A program made the position numbers and the translations under genes. The notes beneath the pieces were generated by a model, which was not told where the DNA came from, ran no database searches, and was given only the letters and a program-made list of their open reading frames with translations. A DNA stretch of 64,000 bases from Massospora cicadina (Eukaryota; Entomophthoromycota; Entomophthoromycetes; Entomophthorales; Entomophthoraceae), in the NCBI GenBank assembly GCA_022478985.1, contig JAKSZP010007895.1:62001-126000 (forward strand), given 5' to 3'. Of this stretch, positions 20,431 through 33,455 are shown in pieces. Each line of letters begins with the position of its first letter. Positions within the stretch are counted from its first letter, which is position 1.

Positions 20431-21039
20431 CCCATGTATAACCCTGAGTTCCACCTCCACTTGGAAAAGGTCTCAGTTAGGAGGTGTCTTATTGCCACTG
20501 GTTCTTGTCAGCCCTTAGTGCTGACTACTTACTTGTGCTGAGTTGAGCTCCCAAAGAGCTGCAAGGGACGTTGGGACACATCTCCAGTATGTATGGGAAC
20601 CTCTAAACCTCCAAAATAGGTTATGGGTCAGTTTTTGAGGGGCCCAACCAGGCACCTCATGAGTACGTCAAGGCCCCATTAAGACATCCACTCTTTTGTT
20701 GAGCCCCTCTGAGTGCAACCTAACCAATGCAAGCCACCTGAGCTTTATTTCCCATCCCCCGACAACTCTGAAGAGGGTAAAAACCAAAAAGCAATAACTA
20801 GATTAATTGGGGGTTGGCTTCATGATTAGCCCCTGATTTCAATGTGTTATTTGTGGGTTTTAGATATTAGTTGTTTTCAACTTTCTGCTCCTCATTAAAT
20901 TGAGTTAAGTACCTTCCACAAATCTCCAATGTAGCTGCCCATTAATTTGAGGAGCTACCCTGATAATGAATTAAAATGATTAGAAATCAAAAAGTGTGCA
21001 CCTCATTCGATGGGTTGAGCTACTTCCATCCAACAGCCA

Positions 21040-22760
21040 TTTCTAAAAAATCTAGGTGCCAAACCCTGATGCCAGCAACCAATGAAGATGATCTCTCTGG
21101 GCCATTCCCCACTGCCAGACCTCACGGCCTTTGTTTTCATAAATAAGTGATACATATATCTGCCCGCCAGTGACGCTCTTCTCAGGGACAATCCCAATTC
21201 CAGCATCAGTTGTTGATGATCTTTTAAATTTTTGAGGACATCCCCTGGTGCTAGTTATAACTTCAAAGCTCTTACCAGGGCACTCCCCCAATGCTGGCTT
21301 TCATAGCCAATGATCTTTTAAAATTAAAAAATAAGCGAGGCATTTAGTTGCCCTGCCATTGATGAGCTTTTCAGGGTCACTCCCCAATGCCAGCCCTCAA
21401 GACCAATATTATTTTTAATGAGTAAACATTCTTTTGCCCCGCTGCTGATGCTCTTTCTGGGTCCTATCCCCAATTCCAGCTACCTAAACCAAAACCTTTC
21501 TGGGGTTATTCCCTGATGCAAGAATTTTGCAGTCAATAATCTTTTAAATAGTCTGGGCAAATAGTTGCTCAGGCAACCACCAATATCTGCAGGACACTCA
21601 GCCTGCCACTCCCCCATGCTAATTCTGAAGGAAGTGATAAAAACTTTCACAGAAAAGTGTCTAAAATCTATCCGCGCCCTTCTGATCTTGCTCCTATGAG
21701 TCAAGCCATCTGCCTCTCAGACTAACTTTACTGATAGTCTGATTTAAAAAAAGTGTTTTTATTAACCAAGTCAACTTAATTGATGGTTTGAAACAACCTT
21801 TGCCAACCATTCAGACAACGTTTAAGTTCTTGCAAGAAATTGCTGTCAAAGATAGAACAATTAATGGTCTATACCTCTAAGTTCTGAATTGTGCTCCCCA
21901 TTAACTAGGGTTAAGATAATTCAAGGTGTTAGAATCTTCCCTGATAGATTTAATGTTAATGTGACACTGGCTATTTAAGCTGTGGATGTTACTGATCATT
22001 TAATATAAAAAATTGTATTTTTGGTGTATCACCAAACCAAAACTGAGGTTTTTAGAATTAATGGCGACTAGGCTAAGGATAATTACTTATTAGCAATTTA
22101 GGAGTTAACTGGCGAAATGACAAGGTTTTCATTTTAAGAGTTAGCAAAGATGATTCTGCACCTCAGATTCTGAATCCTGGTGCTTCATTGCTGAGGATAA
22201 TTTACAAAAGTTTGCAATTTCAAACTGAGCTCCTCATTAAGTTGAGTTGAGCTGATTCAAGGGCTACCTGTGACTAAATGCCAAGGATAACCAAAACGTT
22301 TTGACGGGATACTTCACAATAATTTTAATAAAATACTGGCCCCAAATGGTTGACAATCTTAATGATAAGCCTGGCATTCATTTGCCCTGACGCTTATCCT
22401 CTTGCCGGTCATCCATGCTAATGAATTTCAGGTAGGTCAAGTATTTTGTTGCTTTCCACCGCCTGCGTTCTTTCTGGTCATCAGTGCCAAAGATCCTTCC
22501 ACCAGGCCATGAGATCAGTTTCCCCTGGCGCCTATCTTCTTGCCAGCCATCTGTGCCAATGATTTCTAAGCAAATCATCTAGTTGCTCCCTGCTACTTCT
22601 ATTCTTATCAGCACTTAATGCCAATGATATTTCAACCCAAACGTGCATTCAGTATCTTTCCAGGATGTTTTTATCAGCTCATGCTGCTAATGATTTATAA
22701 ATAGGCCCAAGCATTTAGTTAATACCTGGTGCCTGTATTTTTTGGCACCTATTGACAAAG
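21040..22760 (+). repeat. Degenerate minisatellite inside the LARD-like element
   Basis: A unit of the type TGCCAATGATTTCT...GCATTTAGTTGCCC...TGCTGATGCTCTTTCTGG recurs. Anchors like GCCAATGAT lie near 21305, 21400, 21530, 22425, 22488, 22556, 22617 and 22685. The right-hand cluster has a period of about 61-68 bp and the left cluster a looser ~95-130 bp. Other stretches repeat an LTR-like motif close to GCTCCTCATTAANTTGAGTTGAGC (about 20887 and 22228; also in the LTR at 23050). Nothing is coding. Confidence 0.65.
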
Positions 22761-22965
22761 TTCATCTTCCTAGATCTCCAGTTCATTTCCACGCCCTCTA
22801 CTGTGGTCCCATCCAACCTTTGCTTGTTTAAATTCCTCTACGGTTTTTATAAACTACTGGCACCCAAATCTTGATTGCTTCCCTCAACCTTACTAAACTA
22901 CACTGAAGAGATCTGATGACCCCTGTCCTGGCTCTTGACCCCAAACTGAGACTTGAAAAGGGTTC

Positions 22966-23568
22966 TTTCAGCATTGCCCTTTTTTGGGTGAGTCCTCTAC
23001 TAGGAGTCACGTATCAGTAATTTTTAATTATTGCTGGATGCTAAATCAAGCTCACCATTAACTTGGGTTGAGCAATTCAATGTTTTGGGGATTCTCCCCG
23101 ACATTAATTGTTATTTTGAATAATTTAAGTCTTATGATGACTGGCGGCTCAAGCTAAGGATCATCAATCACTAAATTACTTATACTTCATTTATATTACT
23201 ATCTTAATTACAATTGATGCCATTAAGTCGCTATGCTAGGCATTAGGTTACCATCACTTAGTATTTTCCCTGGGGATTTTCCTGGATTCTTGCTCCCCAT
23301 TATTAGCCTAAGCACTTTACTTATTTCAAGGCTTCTCTATTAAACCTCACCTGTTACTTTATTATCCTCAATTTATATCATTCAAATTACTACAACTAAT
23401 TTAATTTCATAAAACCCTTCTCCAACCAGGCTTGAAGTTGGAAAATTTAGGGGGATTTTGGCCCCTTTTTCTTGGGAAGGGCTATGGACTGAGTCTCCAC
23501 ACCTGCCCCATTTTTGGGATTCTGAGCCCTCATCATGCGAGCACCCTAAGCGGCCAGAAATTATGACA
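22966..23568 (+). mobile_element. 3' LTR of the LARD-like element
   Basis: It aligns with 19808-20410. The terminal TG has become TT, which fits decay. A short purine run (GAAAAGGG, 22955-22962) lies just upstream and may be the PPT. Confidence 0.8.
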
Positions 23569-26500
23569 AATATCTCTTGAAATTACGAGCGCCTGTGCTC
23601 ATACAATTACAAAAACAAAATATTTTGATTAATATGACATAAAAAAGAGGAAATGGTTAAGTTTTCAGGTAAACAGTAAGGATCAAGTAGTCAGCAGGTT
23701 GACATGATAGCTAAAGAATTCTAAGAGTATGAAGCATCAGAAACACCTAAACGCTCTTCTAGAGCAGTTGGTACTCAGGCATTTAATAAACTTACTTTTA
23801 CTCACAAAGAAGCTAGCGACTAATTACTACAATCCTCAGTTTCATTGTTGCCCATCATTAATTTAATCCTTGGCACGGGTTATATGTTCATTGAGCAATA
23901 TTTATTATCTCTTTCCCTCTTGATTCTCCTAACAAATCAGAATGGCATTGCCTTGTAAATTTTGAATGATAATGTGGGCTGCTGAATACTTATGATGGAA
24001 GCCTGGGCTTTAACTGGTATTTTGGATTTATGATACAAACATGAACTTACCACTTAGTCTAAGCTCTAGAACCATATATTATGCGTACCCTAAGAGCATA
24101 TTCTTCCCTGCCCTTATAGTTTAAAGGATGTTTTTACATCTCCAGAAAAGAATATACAATTATCACTTTTTCTATTAGGAAATTATAAGCTAGTTTGTCA
24201 CTATAATTGACCTCACCAAATTATACTGAGCTGGCACAATTACCAGATAATACTTCCATTTTCTGATATGAAATATAAGACATTCAAGTAATGTAGCTAA
24301 ATGTGAAATATGGTTTAATATCTATACTTAATCTACTATACACATAAGAAAAAGTTAGTAAAAATTTTTAAGCGTCAGTTAGCACCAACGCCAGATTACT
24401 CTTTAGTGCATGTGAAGTTATGTAAAATTGACATGGAGGGAACCAACTTATGATTTACTGATCAATGTGGAATTACCTAACATAATTTTTGAGGTCTTTA
24501 TTTTTAGTAATATGAGACAATATCCCACATGCAATATCATAATGATTATCTATGATAACATAGAGATTAAGCAATGGCTCTAAAATCATTATAAAATAGT
24601 CAAATTGGGTCAAAAAAGAAAGGTTTGTGCCTCATGAAAATTCTTGCATTGCAAATTTATTGACTTCATTCAGGATAAATAAATTTAATATTCTGGGGCA
24701 CACTAATAAGGCTGAGATGAGCATGATAAAATTAGCAAGGTTTTCAAAAAAATCTGAGAAGATTTACAGTAAGGGAAATCAATTATAGTTTGTAAATATG
24801 GAAGTATAAGATTATACTAAATATATATATAACATAGTCAAAAATCTTAAGTCCAAATTTCATTGATTATGAGTGAAGAATAAGTCATTACAAAAAAATA
24901 AAAACAAACTTACTTAAGCTGGCATATTGAGTTTAAAAATGTAAAAGCTTTTTCACTTCTTTGATGCATAAATAGAACTGAACTTGATAGATGTGATGGA
25001 TAACTGCAAATTAAAAGACCAGAAGCATTTATATTCGCTCCAAAGAAACAATGGTTTCAAGGAACAATTAGGAAGATTTAAAATATTTTTACTGGACAGA
25101 CTAACTACTCACTGGTAATGGAGCTTTTATTTTAATATGAGGATAACAGTTCTGATCCATGCTAGGAAATTATTTTTATCCATATAAACTGCAATGGAGT
25201 CTCTGTAATTCTATCAAGGCGTTTTAACATACTATGGAATGTATTTTAGACGCTTCATTGATGTTTTGCATCAAGATTTATAAAGAATTTATCACTGTAT
25301 AGCTGCTTCCCAAGGATGAACTTAGATAACAAGAAGTACTTACTCGATTGAGGGCTTTAGATCTAAAAACTACTCAAATAAAGTAAATTTTGCTGAATGG
25401 GCAATTTTTTGTTCTTTAGACATGAATTGACCTTGTTTTATCAATCCTTATAATATTATTAAGCAATTGCTGCAGTGGTGTGACTAAAGAGCCTGTGTGA
25501 TATCCCTTTATTTGTAATTGTCAGTTTATATAAGCCTCATTTGCTACTTGGAAACTAACGTCTAAAAGAGAGTTGATTTGATCAAATGATGATATAGATA
25601 CGTGATGTTTTATTATACTATCCCACTTCAGTTACATGCCTCCTCCCACAAGGTCATAATCCAAATCCAAGGTACAGTGCTACACAGGCTTTACTCAGCC
25701 TCTAGTCAAATGTGAAGACTTGAGGAGTATGTCTTACTGATGATATGCTTTCAATGGCATCTCATCAGTGTCTAACCAACAGATTGAGGTGTGAGGCGAC
25801 TGAATTCCCAAACTTTTCTCTGTTGTCTTGGGTTTGGCAGGAAACATTCACTGATACGCCATTATTAAAATAAGGCACATTGTCAGGGATTCTTCTAGTA
25901 TGTCAAGTACATTTTTTATAAGAAACAAAGTTAAAAACCAAAAGAATAGATAAAATATATAGATATTAGGTGCAAGGGTTGCTAATTTTATCAGTTAAGC
26001 CAGATGATAAATAAAATTTGAACTTGGGCTCAGTGGAATTGCAGGATCAACAATTTAAAAAGAACCAAAAAACTAAATTTAAGAAATACTTAGGGTGTGA
26101 ATACCTAGTTAGTAATATTGCTAGGTTGGGTTAAGGACCTAGAAAATCTTAAAAGTAACTAAATTTATAAATTAGTAATGTATCCAAAATTCTCCTATTG
26201 GTATTACAAATTTCAGTCATTGTATATAGTAAAATCCTAGATCCCAAATTCTAAGATATTTTATGCTTAAAAAACTATCAGTTACAGTTATATTTGATAG
26301 TGAGGCATTATATCTCGTTTATTTCCCAATTTGCAGATTTAATTGCCACCTTACTACCTTTCTAAAAGTAATAAAAGTTTTAATGGGCCTTGTCAGATAT
26401 CAAGCTTACAAGGGTTTGGAAGTATTTTAGTAATGGCAGTTTTACTACCTAGATTATAAAAATTATTTTAAAGCTCTCTTATTTTCTACATAAATTAATA

Positions 26501-26629
26501 ATTAAATTCAAAATTTGTTTATAGTTTATTCACTGAAACCATTGCTGCTCTCCCATACTAAGTACCAAATATTAAGAGTTTAACGTCTGCAACCTTCACA
26601 TGAAGTGGTTGAGCGCATATCCCTGTTGA
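23569..26629. other. AT-rich DNA, no feature recognised
   Basis: Frames are short, and no LTR, SINE or protein motif was recognised. Composition is strongly AT with few CpG. Confidence 0.45.
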
Positions 26630-28310
26630 TTTTTGGCCCCTGATAAAGCGCGCCTGTGCTGGTTCCACTAGCCCCATAATCCTACCAAATTTCCTTGTCC
26701 CCCTTGAGACCTACCAAACACTTTGGCGCTTCCAGGAAGTGCTTCATAGCCCTCTTGTGCTCCACTGAAACAACCTGTTCTTTGGCCTTCAGGTCAAGTA
26801 TGGGAACCTCTTCCCCTATATGTATGTTAACATCATTGAGATGGCTCAGGCGGTGTTCAAAACCATTAGTTTTATAGTTTTCTGCCCCTTTAAGGGATAC
26901 TTGACCTTGGCTTCTCTATTAAAGCCAGGCCATTGTAGTGGTGATGATGCTGCATATAAATAAAAGCATTCCTGTCTTCGTCAATTGCACTTGGATACTG
27001 ACAGATGCCACAATGGTTATATAGTTTGCTGTCCTGAACAACCATATCTCACCGAAGCAGCTCTGCTACAAGCTTCTGGGGGGTTTATATTCTTAAAGAG
27101 CTTACCTCTTCTTGCAGTTTGTAGTCCCTAATGGGGCCAACGCCTTTCAGGGCCTTGTAATTTTGCAACATTCCACAACTTTTACTTGGACACTCATCTT
27201 ACGTTGCCCTCTCACACTGTGATTTGATCTTCCCCCAATGACCCATTCTGAGTACACATTAAGAATAGCTGCAATGTCTGTCCCTTATGCTTTTGTTTGT
27301 TCTATTCAAAGCACAAGTGCCTTTCCCTTGGTACCATATCAGCTTCTAGCCCTCTTCCCTCTAGCGCCCCCCTTGCTGCCCCAAAAGAAGTTTTTTAAAT
27401 GGGGCTTCATCCTCCTCCTTCAACCTCTGCAGCCACAGCTTAAAATGCACTAGCCATAAAAACAAATCTTCTAAAATGTGCAAGAGCAAATTGCAGCTTG
27501 GGCCTAAGTTGTATTGTCATGGTTGGTGTTTTTAGGGCTTATTGCTCCCACAGCATCCAGTCAGCTCCCATTTCTTGCCCCTGTTTGCCCATCTCCAATC
27601 CTTGAATCTCTCATATGTATGGATGAAGCCATTTAGCAATATTCCTCCAAACATGAATTTTTTGGGTCAAATTCTTCAACCCCCCTACTAATCCTGCTCC
27701 CCTGAAATGCTTCTGCCTCATAAAGGTTTACCTGTGTAAAAACCCTACTATCAACTTGCTGTCAAAGTGTCCAAAACCCTCACCAACACCAACTTCGTTA
27801 AGCCCTAAAAAAGGTCCTGGAGCCACATGTAAATGTTTTCCCATGTCCCTATATTCCATATAGCTTCTCTGAGTAATCAAGTGATTTAAAAGAACTTTCA
27901 TTTTCCATGGGCCACTCATGTGCCATCGTGGCTAAGCTGTTGATGTTTGACCCTCAGTACCCTCAAACCACCATCAGCTCAGAAGTTTCTTAATTTCTGG
28001 AACTCTTGAAAAATTCTGATAGTTAGATTACTATTTACAATGAGGCTCTGACTAATACAGAGATCCTTTATGAGTCAAATACAATTTCAACCTTCCTCCA
28101 CATACCGCTGATGCCCTGACTCCCATTTTGTCTGCTCTCACGCATGCCCTCATATCAGTGCCAGATGGAGATCCCTCAACCTTTCCTTCACATCCAATAT
28201 GGCTGCTTAGCCTTTCCACTGTTATGCCATGTTGGAAATTTCTTCTTAGTTTACTTTGAATCTGAAAATAAAAACTTCTGGCTGCACCTTCTCTAGGGTT
28301 GGTCCCCACT
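26630..28310. other. GC-richer island of unknown origin
   Basis: This island is clearly richer in C and G than both sides. Plus-strand translation gives longish pieces with few stops: TYQTLWRFQEVLHSPLVLH (about 26710), then VNIIEMAQAVFKTI (about 26827), then CHNGYIVCCPEQPYLTEAALLQASGGFIFL (about 27008). They look like a decayed coding sequence, but I recognise no family. It may be another transposon fragment. Confidence 0.35.
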
Positions 28311-28593
28311 AGTTTTAATACTGTTTCCTAGTTTATAGATATCATAATTAGGGTCTTATGAAATTCTTGGTGCAACTAACAAAAAGGACGGGATTAACCA
28401 TACTAGAAGTTATACTATAAATTTAGGATATGAAAAAAATCTACAAAGTCTTAAAGAAAGAATGCTTTGCATATTTTAGCTTTTAAGAACTACAAATATA
28501 CTTATATCAGAAGAAATTTAAAAGGTGGTGATGGATCATGCATCACTACAATTTCCTATATACATCAAGAGCTCTGAAGGATAACTTTCAAAT

Positions 28594-28881
28594 TTGATTA
28601 TTAACCTCCATGGTTACAACGTTTTTATGATTTTAATGTGCCAGAATATCCACTTAATTGAACAGGATATAGACTACAGTATATTAATCCAGGATCCCAA
28701 AAATGACATGCTATATGAAGTTATAGGTTTGCCTGAGGAAAACTGGGATGATAAAATGGACGAGGTAAAGACAGTCCCTAGAAAAAGGTCAAGAGATACT
28801 TGGCAGATTAAAGGAGATTTGCAGAAGTTTGACCAGATGATATGTTCCCATATGTCAAGACTAGTGATTAAAAGGACTTGA
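28594..28881 (+). CDS. Unidentified 95-codon frame, acidic with a basic cluster
   Basis: In AT-rich DNA this frame stays open for 95 codons. After a hydrophobic start it is strongly charged: EQDIDYSILIQDPKNDMLYE, LPEENWDDKMDE and the basic PRKRSR (possible nuclear signal), ending HMSRLVIKRT. The composition reads like a real protein piece and not like a random AT-rich translation. No domain is recognised. It could be an exon, a small gene or a transposon gag fragment. A 77-codon minus frame overlaps it. Confidence 0.3.
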   Translation: MIINLHGYNVFMILMCQNIHLIEQDIDYSILIQDPKNDMLYEVIGLPEENWDDKMDEVKTVPRKRSRDTWQIKGDLQKFDQMICSHMSRLVIKRT

Positions 28882-28899
28882 TATGAAGCGTAAAAGCAC

Positions 28900-31800
28900 A
28901 ATAACAATAGCTAGTTCCAGAAAGCAATAAATTTTCTAACTGATACTAAATTGTTAAAATCTTTGTCAGACAGCATAATGAAATCAGAATATTTTTACTA
29001 TTGTGAAAGTTTAACCCCTAGAAGTGTAAATACACGTATTGGTCTTGTGACTCTTGTGCTCATATGATGCCAAATGAAAGGTGTAGCTGCAGTTAGTAAT
29101 TGTTTTTTTGTTCACAGGAAGCCCCTTCAGGCCATCTATAGGTTCTATTATCACTGTGATAGAACATTTTAATTATGATTTTTGAGCTCTTGACCATGTT
29201 GGAACCTTAAATAAATCTTGAATGGTGTCTTTTAAGAACACTGGTACTCCTCTCTTCTCTACTTGGCACTTAGTCTTAGACTGACCTTCTGTATTTGGTG
29301 AATTTAACACTAGTTTAAGAAAAACAACAAAAGTAGTTTCGATAAAATATAAGATACATGTTTATTGTAAAGTATATTTAAATGATACATATATAAAGTG
29401 TGAAAAATTGGGCTTGGATAATGGAACTTGATAACAAATTATAAAAATCACTGTCACATCTCAATAAGCAATTTTGTGCATTAGTCTTAGTTTCAGGTTT
29501 AGAGAACTTCAAAAACCTGATTTGTATATACCTTTTTTGTCTAAATCTGCAATTGTACTGTGGAGCACGTGGTTTATAAACTGAATCTCTTTGCTGTCAG
29601 GATCCATGTGATTTTTGTAGCTCCTGTGGCTCTTTGGCTGAAGCTGTTTTCTTCTGTGAGATTACCTGTTTACTCAATATAGCTATACTCCAAACATGTG
29701 ACTATGATGTTCAGACATGGAAACAAGTTTGGAGTACTTGTAATCTGGCCATCATTGGTGGAATTATATTGAGTCTAGGTATTATCATCAGATATTAATT
29801 TATAATGGCCATCTGAAGGGTATAAATGGGCTTGATCATCATCTACTAGATTAACTTGCTTAATGGCAAATATAAATAAGTTGTTCATCACCATTACCAG
29901 CTATCAGATTTTCTTTCAGTTTTAATCTTTATCATTTGTGGGTTTTTGTGGGGTCTTTTCAAAGAGTGAGGAATTTGCCTATAAGTTGAACTTTTTGTAA
30001 CAATGTCAAATAAAAATTTAGCACCATTTACAATTTACATATAAAATTTGTAAGCCACAACCTTTGTCCTAAATTAGAAGTATTATTATACTATGTTATT
30101 AAATTAAAACGTAACTAAGGCCAGATTAGTAAAAATTTAAACCTAAAAAGACTGGCAGATTTCTGTAAAATTAATCTATCAACAGAAAACAGTGTCCTTA
30201 TATTACTAGATATTGGATATTATTTAACTTAAGTATAGTTTAGTGGCACAAAGATATTATATGGGTGAAACAACACAACCCAATAATCACATCTCATATG
30301 GAAGCATTAAATGATTAAAGGGACTTCAGCATTAGTAGATAAGTGAACTTTAATAGATCAATAACTCATATAGGAGTAAATACTTACTTCTGCATTAATT
30401 GCTTGAATTCACAATTACCTTCAGTTTAGAGGCAATGTCATTAAGACTTCTTACATGAAAAAAGCCGCTTTACTATTCTTACTTGCCACAGTTATTATCA
30501 TTGACCATAAGAACTTCCCTCATTAATTATTAGTAAAATGGACTATAACCTCAAGAAAAAGCTCAAAAAAAGATTTATAATGAATTTAAAAATTCAGAGT
30601 AAATGCTATAGGAATACCAGATTTTAAGAATACTAATTAGAGTTAAAATAAAAATTAATATATCTGAGATGCAAGATAGAAAATTTACATGTCATCTAAA
30701 CTGGACCAACAACAATCTTGGTGAGACAAAGATCTGAATACTCTATCTAGTATGTTGAAATCAATGTTTTCTTCAACGGAGTTCTTGGTTGGACATCAGA
30801 TCTTTCCCCAAAGATTTCTTGGGAGGGGTGGTGTCATGGACGCAGCCATGATAGGCTGTCTTGTACATATCTAACCTTCTAAAAAATTGAGGAAGTATTA
30901 AGAGTCCTAAAGACTATGGCACAACATTTACAATTCAGGAGATATTTTAAAAATGTTATGAGACACTTTAGAGAACATATAGTTAATAAAGGTTAAAAAC
31001 AGACACGTTAAACAAAGAGACTTTAACCAAGGGCGTTAAGATAGTGCTACCAACTAAACTGAATGCAGAAGTTACAATAATAAAAAGCAAAGCAATGAGA
31101 TTTTAAAATTGAACAGAAAAGCTGAATTAAGCAACGTCTGACCAGATTTCCTATTAAGGGTAAATATATTGCAATAAATAGTATGAAGTTATATTTGTAA
31201 ACAATGAGCAACTGAGAAAAGGCTGAGATGCTAAGGTAACCCATTTTATATGAGAACTTATATGATGTTTAACGTTCCTTTTTTAGTAAACAGATATTTT
31301 AGTATACATTTGTGGTTTGAAAGTATATTCTTATAATAATTACACTATTTTACATGTTTAAGTTTTATCCTGCATCTTGATTCACTTTTTTGCATAATTA
31401 AGAAAGAGGGTACCATGATTTAGTAAGTATAGTAGGCACTAGAGATGTAGAATAAGACTCCACGTACATATTTAATATAACTAAAAAAAGAAAAACATAT
31501 TTCTTATTTTACAGAGTAGGAAGCCAACGTTTTCTCATAACTAGTTTTGAGCGTGAAATTTCCAGTTTTTATAATAAAATAATCTCTTAGCATCAAAAAA
31601 GTGTCTCATAAGTTTTTATACAACTCTCACAAAACCAATATGTTCCCATATGATGTCTATTATATGTTATTGTCACCTCTAATGAGTGAATTATCTCAAA
31701 CAAGCCTAAGTTGAGTGAGAAGAAGACTAGAACTCTGATTCAAGCTTGTTAGCTGATTTTTCTGGGTATTTAAGGGTCAAAACTGGTAATAAAGGATGTA

Positions 31801-33450
31801 AATTCAACTAAAAATTTACATTTGCCCACATTCTAAATATCTACTTGATGAAAAACATTTGAACATTTGGGAAAGATATAAAAACCCCATATATGATTAT
31901 CACTTCTTTTCTAAGGGCTAAACTCACTGGAATAGGTTGTTCCTTCAATAATTGTTAATTGGTAATAGGACGCTATATTGAGGATTTAGATATCATCAAT
32001 ATCACTGTTTCTAAAAGGTGGTGGGGTAAGTTTACAAGGAACGTTAAAAATATTAAGGTCATGTAAAGTCTTACTTCATAATGTATTTTGGATCAGATGA
32101 AAATATATGTTATTAAGAGTATACTAAAAACTGGCTAAAATCCATGAAATGTGCTAGTAGCATACCTTAAATATATTAGAAAGGTTTATTGACCTAATAT
32201 AAAATATATACTAAGTATGTAAGGAAATATACAAAACTATTATTTTTAGTTAGATTACCACTTTACACTCCTCTGAAAATGTTTTGACTCTTTATATAAA
32301 AGATTGGGGAAGTCAGATGAGGAAAGCTTTAACGTTGAACAAAGAGATACTTGGCTATAATGATAAAATTTTTGTATTTTATTTCATCTGGGTACCTTTA
32401 ATTTAAGAGTTGCAGAGTTAAGTTTTAGGACTAGAATAGGGTTGTAAGAAATTAGTTTTTTGTTTATGTAACTTTAGTTTTATAATCTAACTTTCTTATT
32501 ATGAGAAAAAAATGAGAATCATTTGTGGCAACATTATCTAAAAGAAGTAGAGGGATGTCAAACACAAGGCTTGGGCAGAAGGGTTAAGCTAGAGAGTTAA
32601 AAGCTTAATTATACAGAATATATATGCATATAAGTCCCTTATTTTACCAGTAATAGCGTCCTCTTACTTAGTTCAGTTTTTTAGCATACTTTGAGAAAAT
32701 ACCTTTACTCATCTCTCATTCTCATTATGTCCATTTTCCAGATCATTTGACATGAAATTTTCCTCAAGGTGATGATAGGTGTGGTGATACAAAAGCGCCT
32801 AAATGTATGACAGTTAGTGCCTAAGTAATTCTAAATTAAATAAATCAGATAAAAAGTAGACTTTTTGCTGCAATCTAAACTTTGTTGTAATGAGGAAGGA
32901 TGAAAGTAAGTGCCAGTACCACTGATATCTGTGGTGGCTGGAAGTTGCAACCTGCACATATGTAAAGTGAGCATGTAATTTTTTTATTTTTCTAGATGTG
33001 ACTCATGTCTATAAAGTAATCATATCACAAAAATCAATTTATCTGAATCAAAGTGGATCAATTGTTGTATTAATAGGAGTCTATATGTTACAGATATGTT
33101 AGGCTACAAGTGCATATTAGAAAACTTACAAGGAGAAGAGGCTGTGAATACACTATGTCTAATTTCCAATTTTATTAAAGTGTTGCAATATATAAGAAAA
33201 AGGTGCAGCCAAAATTACAAAATTGGCATGAATGTATAGAGCACAAAAATTTAATGAGTTTATCACCAAAATGATGGGAATGTTCCCAAATTTAACATGC
33301 AATACTGTCATAGTATAGGCATTAAAAGCGTGACTAATATCTCAGGCGGCATCTGATGAGTCTGGGTCACTAATGATGTGTATTGTGTTGCTAATGAGCT
33401 TAATTTGCACTATAGGTCACTGATAACCATTGAACTACTTGATATAAAAT
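28900..33450. other. AT-rich DNA, no feature recognised
   Basis: No domain, LTR pair or SINE was recognised over 4.5 kb. Frames are short. Any transposons here are too decayed to name by eye. Confidence 0.45.
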
Positions 33451-33455
33451 ATGGT

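Larger units (their letters stand above)
19808..23568 (+). mobile_element. Non-coding LTR retrotransposon (LARD-like)
   Basis: Two 603-bp LTRs (19808-20410 and 22966-23568) flank a 2.55-kb interior with no coding domain. The first LTR starts TGTCAGG and ends TCCAACA. The second starts TTTCAGC and ends ATGACA. Shared runs include 'ctatgctaggcattaggtt' and 'ttctctattaaacctcacctgttactttattatcc'. A PBS (TTGGTGCTCACTACAGGGGG) follows the first LTR at 20411. Flanks ATTAT and AATAT agree at 4 of 5. This is a non-autonomous element, and the LTR differences show it is old. Confidence 0.85.

Noticed and set aside
21040..22760. CRISPR-like array
   Set aside because: The units are degenerate with no constant repeat and unique spacer pattern, and the DNA is eukaryotic LTR-element interior.
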